DNA from: Ganoderma boninense
Taxonomy: Eukaryota > Basidiomycota > Agaricomycetes > Polyporales > Polyporaceae
NCBI GenBank assembly: GCA_002900995.3
Contig: CM035305.1
Span: 3,828,467-3,892,466, forward strand
DNA length: 64,000 nucleotides
Direction of reading: 5' to 3'
Position numbers and translations under genes: made by a program. Each line of letters starts with the position of its first letter. Within the stretch, counting starts at the first letter, position 1. Of this stretch, positions 11,161 to 25,145 are shown one piece after another. A model generated the notes under the pieces. That model ran no database searches. It was not told the DNA's origin and was given only the letters and a program-made list of their open reading frames with translations.

Positions 11161-13637
11161 ATGCTCTTTGGCCGAACTGCTATTCACCGCCTCGACCTAC
11201 ATCCGCAATTCAGACGCACTGTACTGCATCCACTGAGGCTCTACTGGAATCGCGTTTCTACACCACGGAAGATGGAGATCCGGTTGACTGCGCAAGAGGA
11301 TGAGCTATGCACACTTCTCGACCAGTGTACTCGCACCATGAAGGAGTCGGAAGGCGTGCAGACGTCATGCAGGATAGCTGGAGGATGGGTTCGGGATAAG
11401 GTATGTGCGTTCGATCAGTCTCTTATATCATGTGTAGCAACTCCGGCCCCTTCATTTTGTGTATCAGTTGCTTGGCTCGCAATGCAACGATATCGACATC
11501 GCACTTGAGAACATGATGGGTGTGCCCTTCGCGGAACGCTTCGTGGCTTTTTGTAGCGCGAAGGACCTGGCTGTGAAGGATGTGGCCAAAATTGAGAGCA
11601 ACCCGGACCAGTCGAAACACCTGGAAACTGCCCGAACGACTGTCCTTGGCATTGAGTTGGACTTCGTTAACCTCCGGAGCGAAGAATACGCGGAGAACAG
11701 CCGAATACCTACCCAAGTGGTGAGCATTCGTTGTCTATTCTGCGTTTATGACTCGAGATCACAATGTTATCAGGCATTCGGTACCCCTCTGCAAGATGCT
11801 GTGAGACGAGACATAACGATCAATACGTTGTTCTATAACGTACATACCCGACTCGTAGAGGATCATACTGGCAAGGTGAGCCAGTCACTTGCATTGCGCG
11901 CTCTATTTGAACCTCATCCGCCGAAGTAGGGCCTGGACGACCTTAAAACTGGAACAGTGCGCACACCGCTTTCCCCGCGAGAAACTTTCTCCGATGACCC
12001 CCTCCGTGTGCTCCGGTGCATACGGTTCGCAAGTCGCTTCGGCTTCGTCATGGTACCTGAGTTGCAAGAAGCAGCCAGAGACCCCACAATCCAGGCAAGT
12101 GTAACATTGTTTGCCGAACATGCATCTCGCGGCGACTCGTGCATTGAGTGTATTGCGCAATGCATTGAATGTAACATATGCATGAGTAGCTTGGTTGGCC
12201 ATCCTTATTACCGCTTTGTGGCTGTTCGCAGCATCTGCGCATCGCCTTCACATTGCTCGCAAACTTAGGTCTTGTTCTATTAAATGTACTGATACAATGT
12301 TTCTCCTATTCTCTCGTGTAGGAGGCTCTCAGAGTCAAGATAAGCCGTGAGCGTGTAGGCGAGGAACTCGACAAAATGATGGGAGGTAATGTCTCATTCA
12401 AGTGATTTTCCTTGTTTTTATCGTTGAGAGCGTCCCCAGGACGAAACCCGTTGCTTTCCATCGACCTAATTCATAGCCTATCATTATATCATACCGTCTT
12501 CTCCGTGCCTGAGAACGCAGGCATCACGCTCTCCGGCTCCCCTTCTCCGCCACGATCTGCTCTTCATGCTGCCATGATACTTCATGTACTGACGAACCCC
12601 ACCGCTGCGGATGCGGTACTCTCTGGGATCGCTTTCCCGTCGCTCCCCCCACTGCACCCTCTCTTGCTATCCGAGGTCTCCACTGTGGTCAGCTCGCTTC
12701 GCCGACTTTATCTTGCTTGCGCCTTGACACCGTACAGGGGGTTACGTACCCTGTAAAGAGCAGGGAACGGCCAGCTGTAGAAGCGGTCATCCGCGATGGG
12801 CTCAAGTTGGGAGGTCAATATCATTACCTCGACGGTATTACTTCCCTGTTCATCGCGAACGACACACTCCAAAAGGGCATCTTGGAATGGGAGAACGGGA
12901 ATCTCGACAAGCCTGAACGGGCATGGATAGGTGCGAGCAGCAGCCTGTAATCCATATTGAGGCCTGTTCTAAGCTCTTACAGGTGTGTTGCTCCGAGAGA
13001 AGTCCGTGCACAACTCAGTGACAGGGTCCGTGTGGACCACGTCGCTTCTGTTCTCGCTCATCCAAGAGCTCACGGCCCTATGGGGTCCGGAGGCAAGCTC
13101 CATCGATGGTAAGTCATTTCGCTTCTGGTATGTGGGTACCGTGCGTTCCAATGACAAGGACTCTTTCGCAGCGGCGGCCGCATCCAGCCGAGTGGCAGCC
13201 TACAATAGGTTCGTTGCTCGGATTGAAGAGCTCGGCCTCCCGGCGGCGGTCGACGCAAAGCCGGTTCTCGACGTGAGTTCATTTCCGTCCTGCCCCATCG
13301 TGCATCAGTTCCCGCGCCACAACGCTCGATTTCATTGTCCTTGGTGTGTATGACCCATGCTGACAGCCTCGTTCCTTCACCCCACGCGGTGATGCCGCGG
13401 TTGATACAGGGCAAGGAGGTCACGAAGCTGCTCGGGGCAACTCCCGGCCCGTGGACCGGCACTGTCCTCGCGCGCGTAGTCGAGTGGCAGCTCGAGCACC
13501 CCGAGGGGACAAAGCAGGAGTGCGAGGCGTGGTTGCGGGAGGAGCAGGCCGCGGGCAGGATCAGCACGACGAACGCGACGATTAAACGTGGGCAGAACAC
13601 CGGCGCGGACGCGAAAACGAAGAAGGCAAAACGGTGA
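11161..13637 (+). CDS. CCA1: CCA-adding tRNA nucleotidyltransferase
   Basis: Adds the 3' CCA to tRNAs. The catalytic signature is split by an intron but reads GGWVRDKLLGSQCNDIDI, with the DxD metal-binding pair; later blocks are DAVRRDITINTLFYN, LSPRETFSDDPLRVLRCIRF (the RNA/nucleotide-recognition region) and a long C-terminal part ending in a basic KTKKAKR tail. Two in-frame ATGs, at 11161 and 11272, fit dual targeting: the upstream 37 residues are rich in Arg and hydroxyl or hydrophobic residues like a mitochondrial presequence, and the shorter form would serve cytosol and nucleus. The frame breaks at a G run (12737-12741): adding one G joins ALTPYRG to VTYPVKSRERPAVEAV. About nine introns. 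Confidence 0.9.
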
Positions 13638-14222
13638 TGGCGATGCTGCCTCGATTTGGAGGCTCGGGGACTTGGAAAGAGGCCAAGTGGAAGGTGTGGC
13701 GGGGGCATGCCGCGTGCTAGCTTGAGCGAGGGTGTTCGGATGGGACATCCTACGCGTGTAGGTCGTGAGCTTCCTTGGTTGGTCAATGATGCGCCTTTGG
13801 GGTCGGGAGATTGATCTCAATGGTACGTATCGATGTCGGCTCCGAGAGCTTGAAAACCCTTGGCCTTGACTCGTGCCATACCATGTGGGATAATGATTGA
13901 GTTACTATCGCGGGATCCGACGAGACTGGGATGATGCAGTTGGAAAGGTGATACGGATACATAGACATATAGGCTGTGAACGATTCTAGGGGGGGTCTTG
14001 GTATGATGGTAGTACGCGAGACGATGGTGAAATTTATGGACATGGACGATGCGGTCATGGCGTTCGGAACTAGAGTGTAAGTATGTGAGGGCTACGGCGG
14101 CGGGGACGATGATGTACCTAAAAGAAGACAGAGCAGACAATGGAGATATGGCATGAAAATCATTATGGCGGATGGATGGAATGACGATACTGCAAGGAAC
14201 GAGGAAAAGGACCTTGTGAAGT
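13638..14222. other. Convergent intergenic region CCA1 / HMG gene
   Basis: 585 bases between two stop codons on opposite strands; it holds both 3' ends. No gene or repeat recognised. Confidence 0.4.
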
Positions 14223-15768
14223 TTACATGTTGACCCAGGCAGAGTAGACGTCGTCACTTGGCTCGTCGGTGGTGTAGTCATTCAAGTAGAAACTGTAGAT
14301 ATCCTCGGCACCAAACATCGTGCTGAAATCCGGCTTCAGGCAGTCGACCGCTGAACGTTGTGGGTCACCCTTGACGTCAAAAAGCTCGATGTCGTAGGCG
14401 CAGTCGAGGAGGTCAGACGCCTCCATCGAGACGGGAGCCTCGTCGAAGGTGATACCGAGGAAATCGCTCGAAGGGGAATTGTGAAGGGGTGTGACCGGGC
14501 TCAAAGGATCACAAGGGAAGAAGGCCGCGTCATTGCTATGCGGCGAACCGGAACCTTCGGCGAAGGGGTTCGTGAACTCCACCTGCAAGGAGTCAATTAG
14601 CACATTCTCGTGATAATGGTGGGAAAAGGGTTGCATACCTTGGGGCTGAAAGCAGGTGAACCGAGACGAAGCTCAGGAATCTCGTCCTGAGGCACGAAGC
14701 CTCGGTGATCGTGGATGAGGGGCGTAGATTGTTCTTGCTTCGGGGTAATGTCGAGCGCAGGAGAGTTGACGACGGGGTCGACGGTAACCGGTGAGTCGAC
14801 GACCGGAGATGTACTGACGCGAGCGTCGAGAATGGGAGTGTCGACTGCGGGAGACATGATGTGCTCTGGAGGGAGGTCTTCGTCCATGACCTCCTCCTTC
14901 ACCGAATCGGAGATGTCGCAGGGGCGGCGGGAACGCTGAGTGGAGGATGCTTTCCTGGGTAAGACTTGCGAGTCCTCGCCCTCTTCCGACGAGGTGCGTC
15001 GACGTAATCGGAGGTGTCGGATGTATCGTTGTCCTCGGGTGCGTCGGCCTTCTCCAGCTCCCTCTCGAGCTCGTCGCCCACAAAGCCCTGCCGCATCAGA
15101 AGCGCGACACGCTGACAACGGAGGACCTTGTCCGTGTCCTGGGCCTTCGCCTTGCGTTTCGTGGCCTTGTCCTTCCGATAGACGGGAGAGTACTTGTAGT
15201 CGGGATACATCTCCGCGTGTTCACGCTTCGCCTTCTTGGCGAGGACGTGATATGGAGCGCGCTCGGCATCGCTGAGCTCCTGCCAGTATCTGCCGGCGAT
15301 GCGACTGATTTGTCGGTGGTCGCGTTCGACGGAGCTCTTGATCTTCTCCTTGTTCCAGAGCTCGGAACGGAAAATGAGGAAGGCATTCGGCGGGCGGGGA
15401 ATGTGGCCGGGCTTTTTCTTGCGCGAGTGAGAACGCGAGGAGGATGAGCCGGAACAGCTGAAAAGGGACGGACGGGGGGATGGCGGGTCGACGAGCGACA
15501 GAGGCGCGTTCGGGGTTGAGGGAGACGAAGACGGGGCGGGGTCCGAGTCCACGCCGTCCAAATCCGGGTACATCAGCTCTAGGTCGTAGACGTCATATTC
15601 GTCGGAACCTATACCGGTTAAGTGAATCAGTAAGTATAGACCTCGGGTTGTGGGTCTCCCAAGCCGCAGCGCGGCAGGACGTGGGATCAAACACGATGAC
15701 TTACTAGGATCACGAGGCGGCTGTTTCGAAATGCGGCGAGAGCGTCTGATGTTGCGAAAGGCTGGCAT
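14223..15768 (-). CDS. HMG-box (SOX/MATA-type) transcription factor
   Basis: The start ATG is 15768-15766. Exon 1 encodes MPAFRNIRRSRRISKQPP; after an intron come DVYDLELMYPDLD, a Ser/Pro region and one HMG box, PRPPNAFLIFRSEL...QISRIAGRYWQELSDAER...YHVLAKKAKREHAEMYPDYKY, of the sequence-specific fungal type (as in mating-type and Ste11-like regulators). Downstream are a basic RRKRARTRK patch and an acidic, Pro-rich, probably activating C-terminus ending YSAWVNM. The frame with the HMG box stops at 14899, while the conserved-looking tail (SRRPCDISDSVKEEVMDED) is in another frame; no convincing intron joins them, so one base seems to be missing near 14945-14965. Not at a recognisable mating-type locus. 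Confidence 0.8.
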
Positions 15769-16800
15769 GGCGTCCAAAGGCAACGAGATGGAGTAGAGAG
15801 AAGAAGTGAGACGCGAGACGAAGTCGGTCGAGGGGTGGGTTCGAGCGTTGTGAGGGATACATGGCGCCGTTTCGCGAAGAGGTTTATAGCAGAATGTGCC
15901 ACCCGATAGAGAACGCAAACACGATTGCAAAAAGCGACGAGACTGCCTGGGGACTGCCTCATGTTTGCCTCGCGGCGCAACCGCACACCGTCCCCAGTTC
16001 CTCGTCCTTGGGTTTAAGGTTTTCCTGCCTCGCGTGGCCGCTTGCCTTCTTCGGCCATCTCCAATCACCTTCGCGGAATCAAATCCGCACAGCGCTTTTC
16101 GGCCCTATTTGGGATCATTTAGCGATTCAACAACGGCCGAAACGTCCTCGGCAGCGACCAGACAGGGACCCCACGTTGCCATAGGTTGCCATTAAGTAGT
16201 GAATAACGTCCGCGGCCGGCAGCCAAACGATGTTCAGCTCCAGGACGTGGGAAAGCGTCGAGTTCTGTCGCACTGAAACAACTCCCAACAAAGCCCAGAG
16301 TTGTGGCAACGTTGTTCGCCCCAAACCGTCGTCTGTTTAGCCACGAGGACGTAATTGACTGCAACCAAACACATCGGCCTACCACTTGGGGTCAAGACCG
16401 TCGGACAACTCGACGGTCCCGAGACCAGTTTAGTCGAAGCGACCCAAGTGACATGTGTTCCCTGGCGTCTGGTTGCAATTTGGGATCAGCACAGCTCCGG
16501 GCCCCCCTCCACACAACTGTGCCACTCGTCCAGTCTAGAAACGCTGCGACGCAACTTTCGGTGCCTATCAAGGCCATCGAGTCCGCGCAATGCCCGCACC
16601 ATGTTGCGATGGGACGCGCATTCTGCCGATGCTGACCTGACCTTGTGCCACTCGGCTATTCTGCGTTCCCAGGACGTTCATTTTGGATGACGGTGGCAAG
16701 TGTGCTGTAGGGTACCTGTCCAGAGGATTGTGTGTGGAAGCAGCGGACAGAACGTACATTGGAGTGCACAGTACATCAGAGCCACCGCCTAGAATTTCAT
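15769..16800. other. Intergenic region upstream of HMG gene
   Basis: About 1.0 kb between the HMG start and the ROK1 stop, both on the minus strand. It must hold the HMG promoter. Short open frames around 16300-16690 resemble no family I know. Confidence 0.4.
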
Positions 16801-18961
16801 TTACGACTCCCCGTCCGCTTCGTCCCCACTCGGACATGCTGCGCCTTGCTTCTCCTTTCTCTGCTGCTCCTTTTCCTTGCGCCTCTTCGATCCAGCGATC
16901 ATTTCCCTGGACAATGGTGTCAGCTCATAGATCGGCGGAAAATGCTCGCGTCCGAGCCTCAGGTGACTCACCGTTTCTTGATTGCGTCGCCGCGACCAAT
17001 ACGTCTTGCATTGTTCACGGCTTCTGCCCGCTTGATCTTGCCCATCTCCCGTCGCTTCATCTTCGAAGGCTTGGGAAGTTTCAAGATCCACTCGGGGACC
17101 GTCGATCCAGATTGTAGGAGCACGTTCGCGATCCTATTAGGGACAATAAGCGATCTCACACTCTGCAAAACAAACAATGAGGCGCTTACGTCTTGAGAAA
17201 CGGTGCGTCTTGGTTCGTGAAGTATGTGATGGCCTTCCCCTCGCGCCCTGCACGTCCCGTACGACCTGATTCGGACAATCAACAAGACTCGTGCCGTGAA
17301 GCTGTTTGCTCCAGCTTACCAATTCTATGGACGTAGCTTTGGACACTTTGCGGGAAGTCGTAGTTGATGACTTCTCGAACGCCCTTGAAGTCTATACCGC
17401 GAGCCATAACCTCAGTGCTAATCATCACCCAGCTCTCTCCACGACGCATGCGTGATACCGCATCTTCACGCTCCTTCTTCGTCATACCAGCGTGCAGACA
17501 ATCAACGTTTGCTACACCGGAGATCACAAGCTCCTCCGCCAACGAAGTCGCACGGGGCTGTGACGAGACGAAAACGAGCACAGGAGGATTGTATGGCTGC
17601 GATAGATACTGCAGGAGTGTTGGTAGCTTGGATTGGTCGTCGGAGACGTAGGTGAGTGACTGGGCAATAAGAGGCAGCGGTGTGTCCCTGCCAACACGGG
17701 TCAGACTCCAAGTTAGTAGCCGGACCAAGCGGAAAGACGTACTTCAAGCCGACCACAACTCGGATGGGGTCCTAAGCATAGACATGGCAACCTTCTCAGC
17801 ATTCGCGGGAAGGGTAGCACTAAACACGGCTTTTTGAACTTCAGGGTGCGTGCAGGCAGCGATTACTTCTTGTACTTGTTCCATGAATTCCGCGTCGAGC
17901 ATGCGATCCGCCTCGTCAAGAACAAGATGCCGAACACTAATCTTAGCTCGAATCGGCTCGTTATACGCGCACTGTATGCTGAACTTACTGGTCTAGTTCA
18001 AGATTCCCCGCTTGCAACGATGCTACAAGCCTCAAAGGCGTGCTAATGATCAAGTCTGGCGACGTCGGGGTTCATGAGGTGTATACATGGGAAAATCGAG
18101 CTTAAATACTCACCGATCTTTTCTCGTACCTTCTTGTCGACGAGTGTCGATGCAGTCGCCTTGCTGAACAGAACGATTCGCCACTTTCGGCCCTGCGCGA
18201 GCTTCAAGCACTCGTTATGAATCTGGTGCGCCAACTCGCGCGTTGGAGCGAGGATGACCGCGCGCACGCCCGACCCAGAATCTGCCTTGGAACTCCCCGC
18301 GGGTGCACCGAGTGCAGCCATCACCGGCAGCAGGTAGGACAGCGTTTTGCCAGTTCCCGTTGGAGATATGGCAGCTAGGTCTCGTCGCTGGTGTCCTGTC
18401 AAACCGACGCGAGGAGAGACATGGGTTGAATGTAAACGCACCTCCAAAAGGATGGGGATGCCATACGACTGGATTCCCGTTGGTCGCTTGTAGCCATGTT
18501 GCGCGAGGTTTTGTAGGAGCTGAGAGGGTAGGTTGTACCGATCGCGAAGGGCATCAAACGTTTCCACATGCTCTGGCACATCTTTCCCCTTCGTCGTGAC
18601 ACGGTGCCGAGGCATTGGTGGTTCGTCCTCTGCCTGCTCCCCGTCCACCTCCTCATCCTCGCTACCGTCCTCGACCTTCCGCCTCTTGCCCTTCGGGCCA
18701 ACATCTGCGTTCTCGACCTTCCGCTTGGAGTTCCCGCCTTGTGCGTACTTGAAGAAATCGAGCTCTGGTGGAAGCTCGCCCTCCGGCGCGCGGGTTGAAG
18801 TGGAAGCCTTAGGCTCTCTGGTCCCGTTGCCCTAACGGTAGGGTTATTACGCAGTACAAATAGGCTGTCATGATACCCACAGTGAACAATGAGACGTCTG
18901 ACTTGAACCTTTGCTTGTCAAACTTGGCCCCTCCTCGCGACAGTAAGTGAAATGCCTCCAT
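16801..18961 (-). CDS. ROK1: DEAD-box RNA helicase Rok1 (DDX52)
   Basis: Rok1 acts in the nucleolus in 18S rRNA processing. Exon 1 starts at 18961 (MEAFHLLSRGGAKFDKQRF), and after an intron comes ELDFFKYAQGG, a motif shared by Rok1 proteins. Helicase motifs in order: Q motif with KRPTGIQSYGIP, motif I SPTGTGKT, Ia PTRELAHQ, II DEADRM, III SATLP, then LVFVSSQPRA, DCLHAGMTKKERE, V MARGIDFKGV and VI YVHRIGRTGRAGREGK. A final short exon (about 16906-16801) adds a Lys/Arg/Glu-rich tail ending GDEADGES; an intron at about 16972 is needed to reach it, otherwise the protein stops at AIKKR. No frame break seen. Confidence 0.93.
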
Positions 18962-19402
18962 GGCCAGTGGTCTTGAACTGGAGGCCGGATCGAGTAGTGA
19001 CAGTGCAACGAAGCCTCAGCAGAAGAAAAGATGGCTAGAGATAGGTAGAAGTCGTCGGTTTCGCTGACAGCCCCGGCAGGTCGCAGGTACACTGAGCACC
19101 GAAAAACACCACCACCAAATTCAGGCGCGTTGAGGATAAATCACGTGCCGTGAAGCATTCGCACAGAAAATCAGATCGCACGACGAGTTCGGCGGCGCCT
19201 GCAGACCTCGGTATGGACGTGAAAATGGCGTGTGCATTGCGAATACACAAGAGCATCATATACATGGGTATGATCGTTAGGGAAGTAATGCGCGAAGACC
19301 TCTAGATCTAGCTAGCAGCTGTCTCTATACGATCCCTCTAGTCTATGAGCAAATGGACGAGTCTTTCCGATACAATAATGATAGTGCGGGGCTCTCGGAG
19401 TT
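18962..19402. other. Intergenic region between ROK1 and the carrier gene
   Basis: 441 bases between tandem minus-strand genes; it holds the carrier 3' end and the ROK1 promoter. Nothing further is recognised. Confidence 0.4.
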
Positions 19403-20845
19403 CTAGACGGTGTAGTTGGCCGGGAAGACGGTTCGCCACCCCTTCTTCAGTTGCTGTTGCCCATGTCGATAAGGTTGAACAGACTTGGATAGACTATGAT
19501 ATGCGACTTACCTCGAAGAATATGAACATCAGTATCGTGTTTGGGCCAAGTCGAATGAATGCCGGAGTCCACCCCTTGAACAGGAAACGGGGACCTTCCT
19601 TTCTAAGCGCTGTAGTCAAAACTTGGAGTGGATGGGTCTCGCCATGCTGTGTTGAACAAGTCAGGAGACTGAGGACGGCCAGAACTAACACACATACTGC
19701 TGCCATCAAGCGTGACCTCAGCACATCCGCTGGGGCCGTTATAGCTGTGAATTGCCAGCTTTGTTAGATCTTCCCGAGAGCAAGATGCCGTTCACTCACT
19801 GGTTGCAAAAATTCCCGCCATGATGCTAGCAACCGAATGGAGGAGCAGACCATCTTGCATTTGATGTTCAATAATGGGCAGCTTGTTCCTCAGAAGCACT
19901 TGTTTAAAAAGGTCATATCTGGAAGGCAAATGTTAGTAAATCCGGTCACTAAAGCTGGCAATTCACTTACGATCCAACCTGTGAACCCTACGAAACCCCG
20001 GTGAGAGCCGTGAGGGCATGGGCTGCCTACGTTATAGAACTCACGTTCATGAGGATCGCGCGCGCCTGTTCAGGGCATTAGGGCACCGTCAGAGCAAGGT
20101 ATCGAAAGAGCTTACCAAATTTGTGCCCATTCCGCGGAACAACCCATGTACGCCTTCCTCCCTCACGAGTGTTGTAAGTCCCGTGAGAGCATTGCTGTAG
20201 TTGTACCTCTGGTCCACTGGTCTCACGGAGTCGCTTGTCATTCTGACGAGAAGAATATCTTGGAAGAATCGTGAACCATTGAGCCCTTATTGGGGCCTCG
20301 CGTGACACTCACCGGCAGGGTTTCCAGCAATACCGCCCAAGCCGCCCGCAACCATAGCTGCGATAAAAAGATGACTCGTTGGCGCTGGCCCGTCTCTCGA
20401 CAAGTGCACCTTCATCTTTTCGTAGGCACCGAGACGAACCAAGGAATAGGACATTTGGCGCAATATAGATGCGCTCAGTCCAGTGTAAAGGCTCTTGAAG
20501 CCAGTCTCAACGACAGTCATGCGAATGATGGAAAGAGTGGAGGGTCGGGATCCCGACTGTATGGTCTGCATCCGACTGTCCTGGAGTCAGAATGTCGAGA
20601 CATTTCGAGGAGAACACAATCGCTCACACTTTCGTCAGGTCCAGTGGATGTGTGCAGCACGCTGCCACTACGATCAAAGCACATGCTTAGCACAGCTGAC
20701 AGGGCATCGGGGGAAAACGTACTCACTCGTCGCGCCAACGCCTAGGTTCCATGGTACAATGAGGATTTCGCTACAAGCCCTTCAATACAAAAACGTACCT
20801 CCAAGCCTTGCGGTCCACATCGCGGTCAGCCTCACATAACGACAT
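19403..20845 (-). CDS. DIC1: Mitochondrial dicarboxylate carrier (SLC25A10/DIC1 type)
   Basis: Inner-membrane carrier that exchanges malate or succinate for phosphate. Splicing from the ATG at 20845 gives MSLCEADRDVDRKAW, then NLGVGATMAACC and the first carrier signature THPLDLTKVRMQTI (an intron splits the Val codon). The second repeat reads LYTGLSASILRQMSYSLVRL and NPADILLVRMTSDSVRP; the third ends LFKGWTPAFIRLGPNTIL and FIFFEQLKKGWRTVF. The segment SLYTGLSAS..RQM.YSL.R is typical of the dicarboxylate branch. The stop is at 19405-19403. About eight short introns; some N-terminal boundaries rest on the reading frame alone. Confidence 0.88.
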
Positions 20846-21629
20846 GGGAATGCGGCGACTCACCAAAACGGATAACTCGAGTGAGTCATGGCGGTATAGA
20901 CTGTGGCAGGAAGGGAGTTGGGTGTTCGTTAGAAGTGAGTGACTGCACGCAGGTGCGTGATTTTCATGGAAGAGGAGATATACGGCGGCGACTGCGAGTC
21001 CTCGCGTCGGGGGGGAGGGAACGGCTGTCGTATGTCCGACGGTCCTCAGTGCCGAAACAGCCTCATTACAAATAGGGAATCCCGTGGCATTCCGCCCGAG
21101 TAAGCGCGAGTTCGCCGTTGAGGTCAGCGGGGTGTGAGTTTGGGGGAACGAGCTGTATTCTCCAAGGGAGGTGGATATGATACGAAGTACGACGCAGGGA
21201 GTGCATGAATTGGCAACAGTCGCAGGACGCTGCGCCAGAATCGGGAGGCTGGCATACATTTCAATTCGAGTCTCTCCCACTAGAGATATGCCGCGTGCGT
21301 GCGCGGCAGAAACCTTGGGTACGTCTGTTACATAATGCCTGGCTACAGTACACAGTAAGGCTAGGAAACGCAAGCTCTACAGGCATGTGGTGATCGAGGG
21401 GAGCGTAAGAGGTAGATAGAATGCGTGGAGAAGTGAATTGACCAGCGGCGAGATTGAGGGCGAACGGCGAGGTCAATGCGCACCACGATGGATTCAGCTA
21501 CGATTAAACGATTAGGTCCTCAGGACGAATAGAGGAGGGGGCGGATGGGATCGCTAAGCAATTCAGGGGCCGCAAGGTGATGGATTGCGTCGTAGCAAGT
21601 TGAAAACCACTGTTTAGGGCGAGGGCGAG
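20846..21629. other. Region upstream of DIC1 without a supported gene
   Basis: About 780 bases. An open minus-strand frame runs through 20846-21373 but looks like read-through of the DIC1 5' region, with no recognisable protein pattern. Confidence 0.35.
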
Positions 21630-22642
21630 GTTAGTCGCAATCAGAAGCGATGCTTAGAGAACGCACCGTGGATGGAAAGCCGTGAATGCCCAGGGTTAGC
21701 GTTGGGGTGGGAGGAGAGGGAGGTAGTGATTGTTCTTGGCCCGAGAACTGTCTTCTGTCGAAGACTCGCGCTGCTGCAAAGAGGTCGATGTCTCTGAACA
21801 GTTCCAGGTCAATTGCTCCCATACAGGTGCCGGTTGCGTTGAGATCGAAGCGGGACCCTGCCAAAGTTGGTGGGATCCAGATGAGCATAGGGTGGTGGTC
21901 GATGACAAGCCATGAGAAGTTGCGTCCTCGCTGCTTCCAAACACCGCATGCGACCGCAAACCTGTAGAGTACCACGGGCTGTCCTGAGCTCCGTGGTATT
22001 TGAGGAGAGCCGTCAAGCGGCTGCGATCAAATGTTCAGATGAGTAATGGACAAATGAATTGGATGTTACGGCAGGAAAGAGTTGGGGACCCAATGTGACA
22101 CGAACCTTGTAACTCGATGTCAGGGATGGTGAACACGTCGCTCAGAGTACATTTCGCATTCATGCAATTCGACTGGGCTCTCTGGGTGGGGTGACCCGCA
22201 ACAAACTTCGCGGAACCTGTCGGAATAAAATTGTCGTCATCTTGGGGGCCTAGCAAGCGTGGTGTGAGACACAGTGAGATATATGGGGAGGCTGCACACG
22301 GCGAAGCTCACCTTGAGTGCGTTTCTTCGCAGCCGAAGACGCGCCACGTCCTCGCTGTCGGCGTTCAAGTTGCAGCTGCCGGTTGTAGCTATAGTACAGC
22401 GGACGTACGTCGACGGCGGCGATGACAGCGGCCAACGTAAACTCACAATCCGTCCTTTTTCTACCAGCTGCAGAACCGCCTGAGGAGGAAGCGTAGTGGC
22501 GTGGCGGGGCTGGCTCGAACCTAGTAAGAGGAAACATTAGCGCAAACGAGCACATCGCGGATCAAACAAAGACACTCACCCAGCTTAGCCCGTGGTGCAA
22601 TGTCCCCAGCGACTGGTGTGCACTCTGCTTTGTTCGAGCCAT
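21630..22642 (-). CDS. Unassigned gene opening with a histone H3-tail-like peptide
   Basis: The ATG at 22642-22640 starts MARTKQSA, almost the H3 N-terminal ARTKQTA. The next bases read AHQSLGTLHH in the ATG frame, but one base less gives GDIAPRAKLG, which matches the H3 GGKAPRKQL spacing, and then splices in frame to SSQPRHATTLPPQAVLQLVE. Further exons give LQLERRQRGRGASSAAKKRT, then GPQDDDNFIPTGSAKFVAG and SNCMNAKCTLSDVFTIPDI, then possibly RLTALLKYHGAQDSPWYS. No histone fold follows, so this is not a histone. Exon boundaries and the 3' end are uncertain. Divergent from SUB2. Confidence 0.4.
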
Positions 22643-23010
22643 GTGGAACGGACAGTGACTACTTAGTGACAATGTGGCACGGTGTGGACACTGGAGGAGG
22701 GCTCAGGAGGGCGAGGAGGCTTATTCGCGGAGGCGTCTGCGGAGAGGGTCGGGCCGGTCAAATTGGGCGCTTTGATTTTTGCTCGCCAGTAACCTTGGTA
22801 CCCAAGGTAATTGCGGCCGGGTCCAGAGCGTGACCGGGGTCCGTGCACCAAACAAGGTTCAGGTCGAGGCGGTTTTGGCGCCGCCGCGTCACCCCGAGTC
22901 CGCGCGCCCTTTTTCTCCTTCCCACCGCCACCTCCTCTGCTCACCACCCCTTGCTGTCCCCCTTCTCATCCTAGCCTCGCTTTTCTTGCTTTTCCGATCC
23001 GACACCGACA
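22643..23010. promoter_or_regulatory. Divergent intergenic region upstream of SUB2
   Basis: 368 bases between two outward-pointing starts. The part next to SUB2 is pyrimidine-rich (22910-22990), as usual for leaders of highly expressed basidiomycete genes. No named site is seen. Confidence 0.4.

Positions 23011-25145
<2,135 letters not shown>

Noticed and set aside
14899..15768. A mating-type (MAT) locus around the HMG-box gene
   Set aside because: No homeodomain pair, pheromone or pheromone-receptor genes are nearby; the neighbours are CCA1 and ROK1.
16303..16690. Overlapping open plus-strand frames upstream of ROK1's 3' end
   Set aside because: No start context, no recognisable family and no intron pattern; treated as intergenic.
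22560..22642. A histone H3 or CENP-A gene
   Set aside because: Only the first residues resemble H3; no alpha-N or histone-fold sequence follows in any frame.
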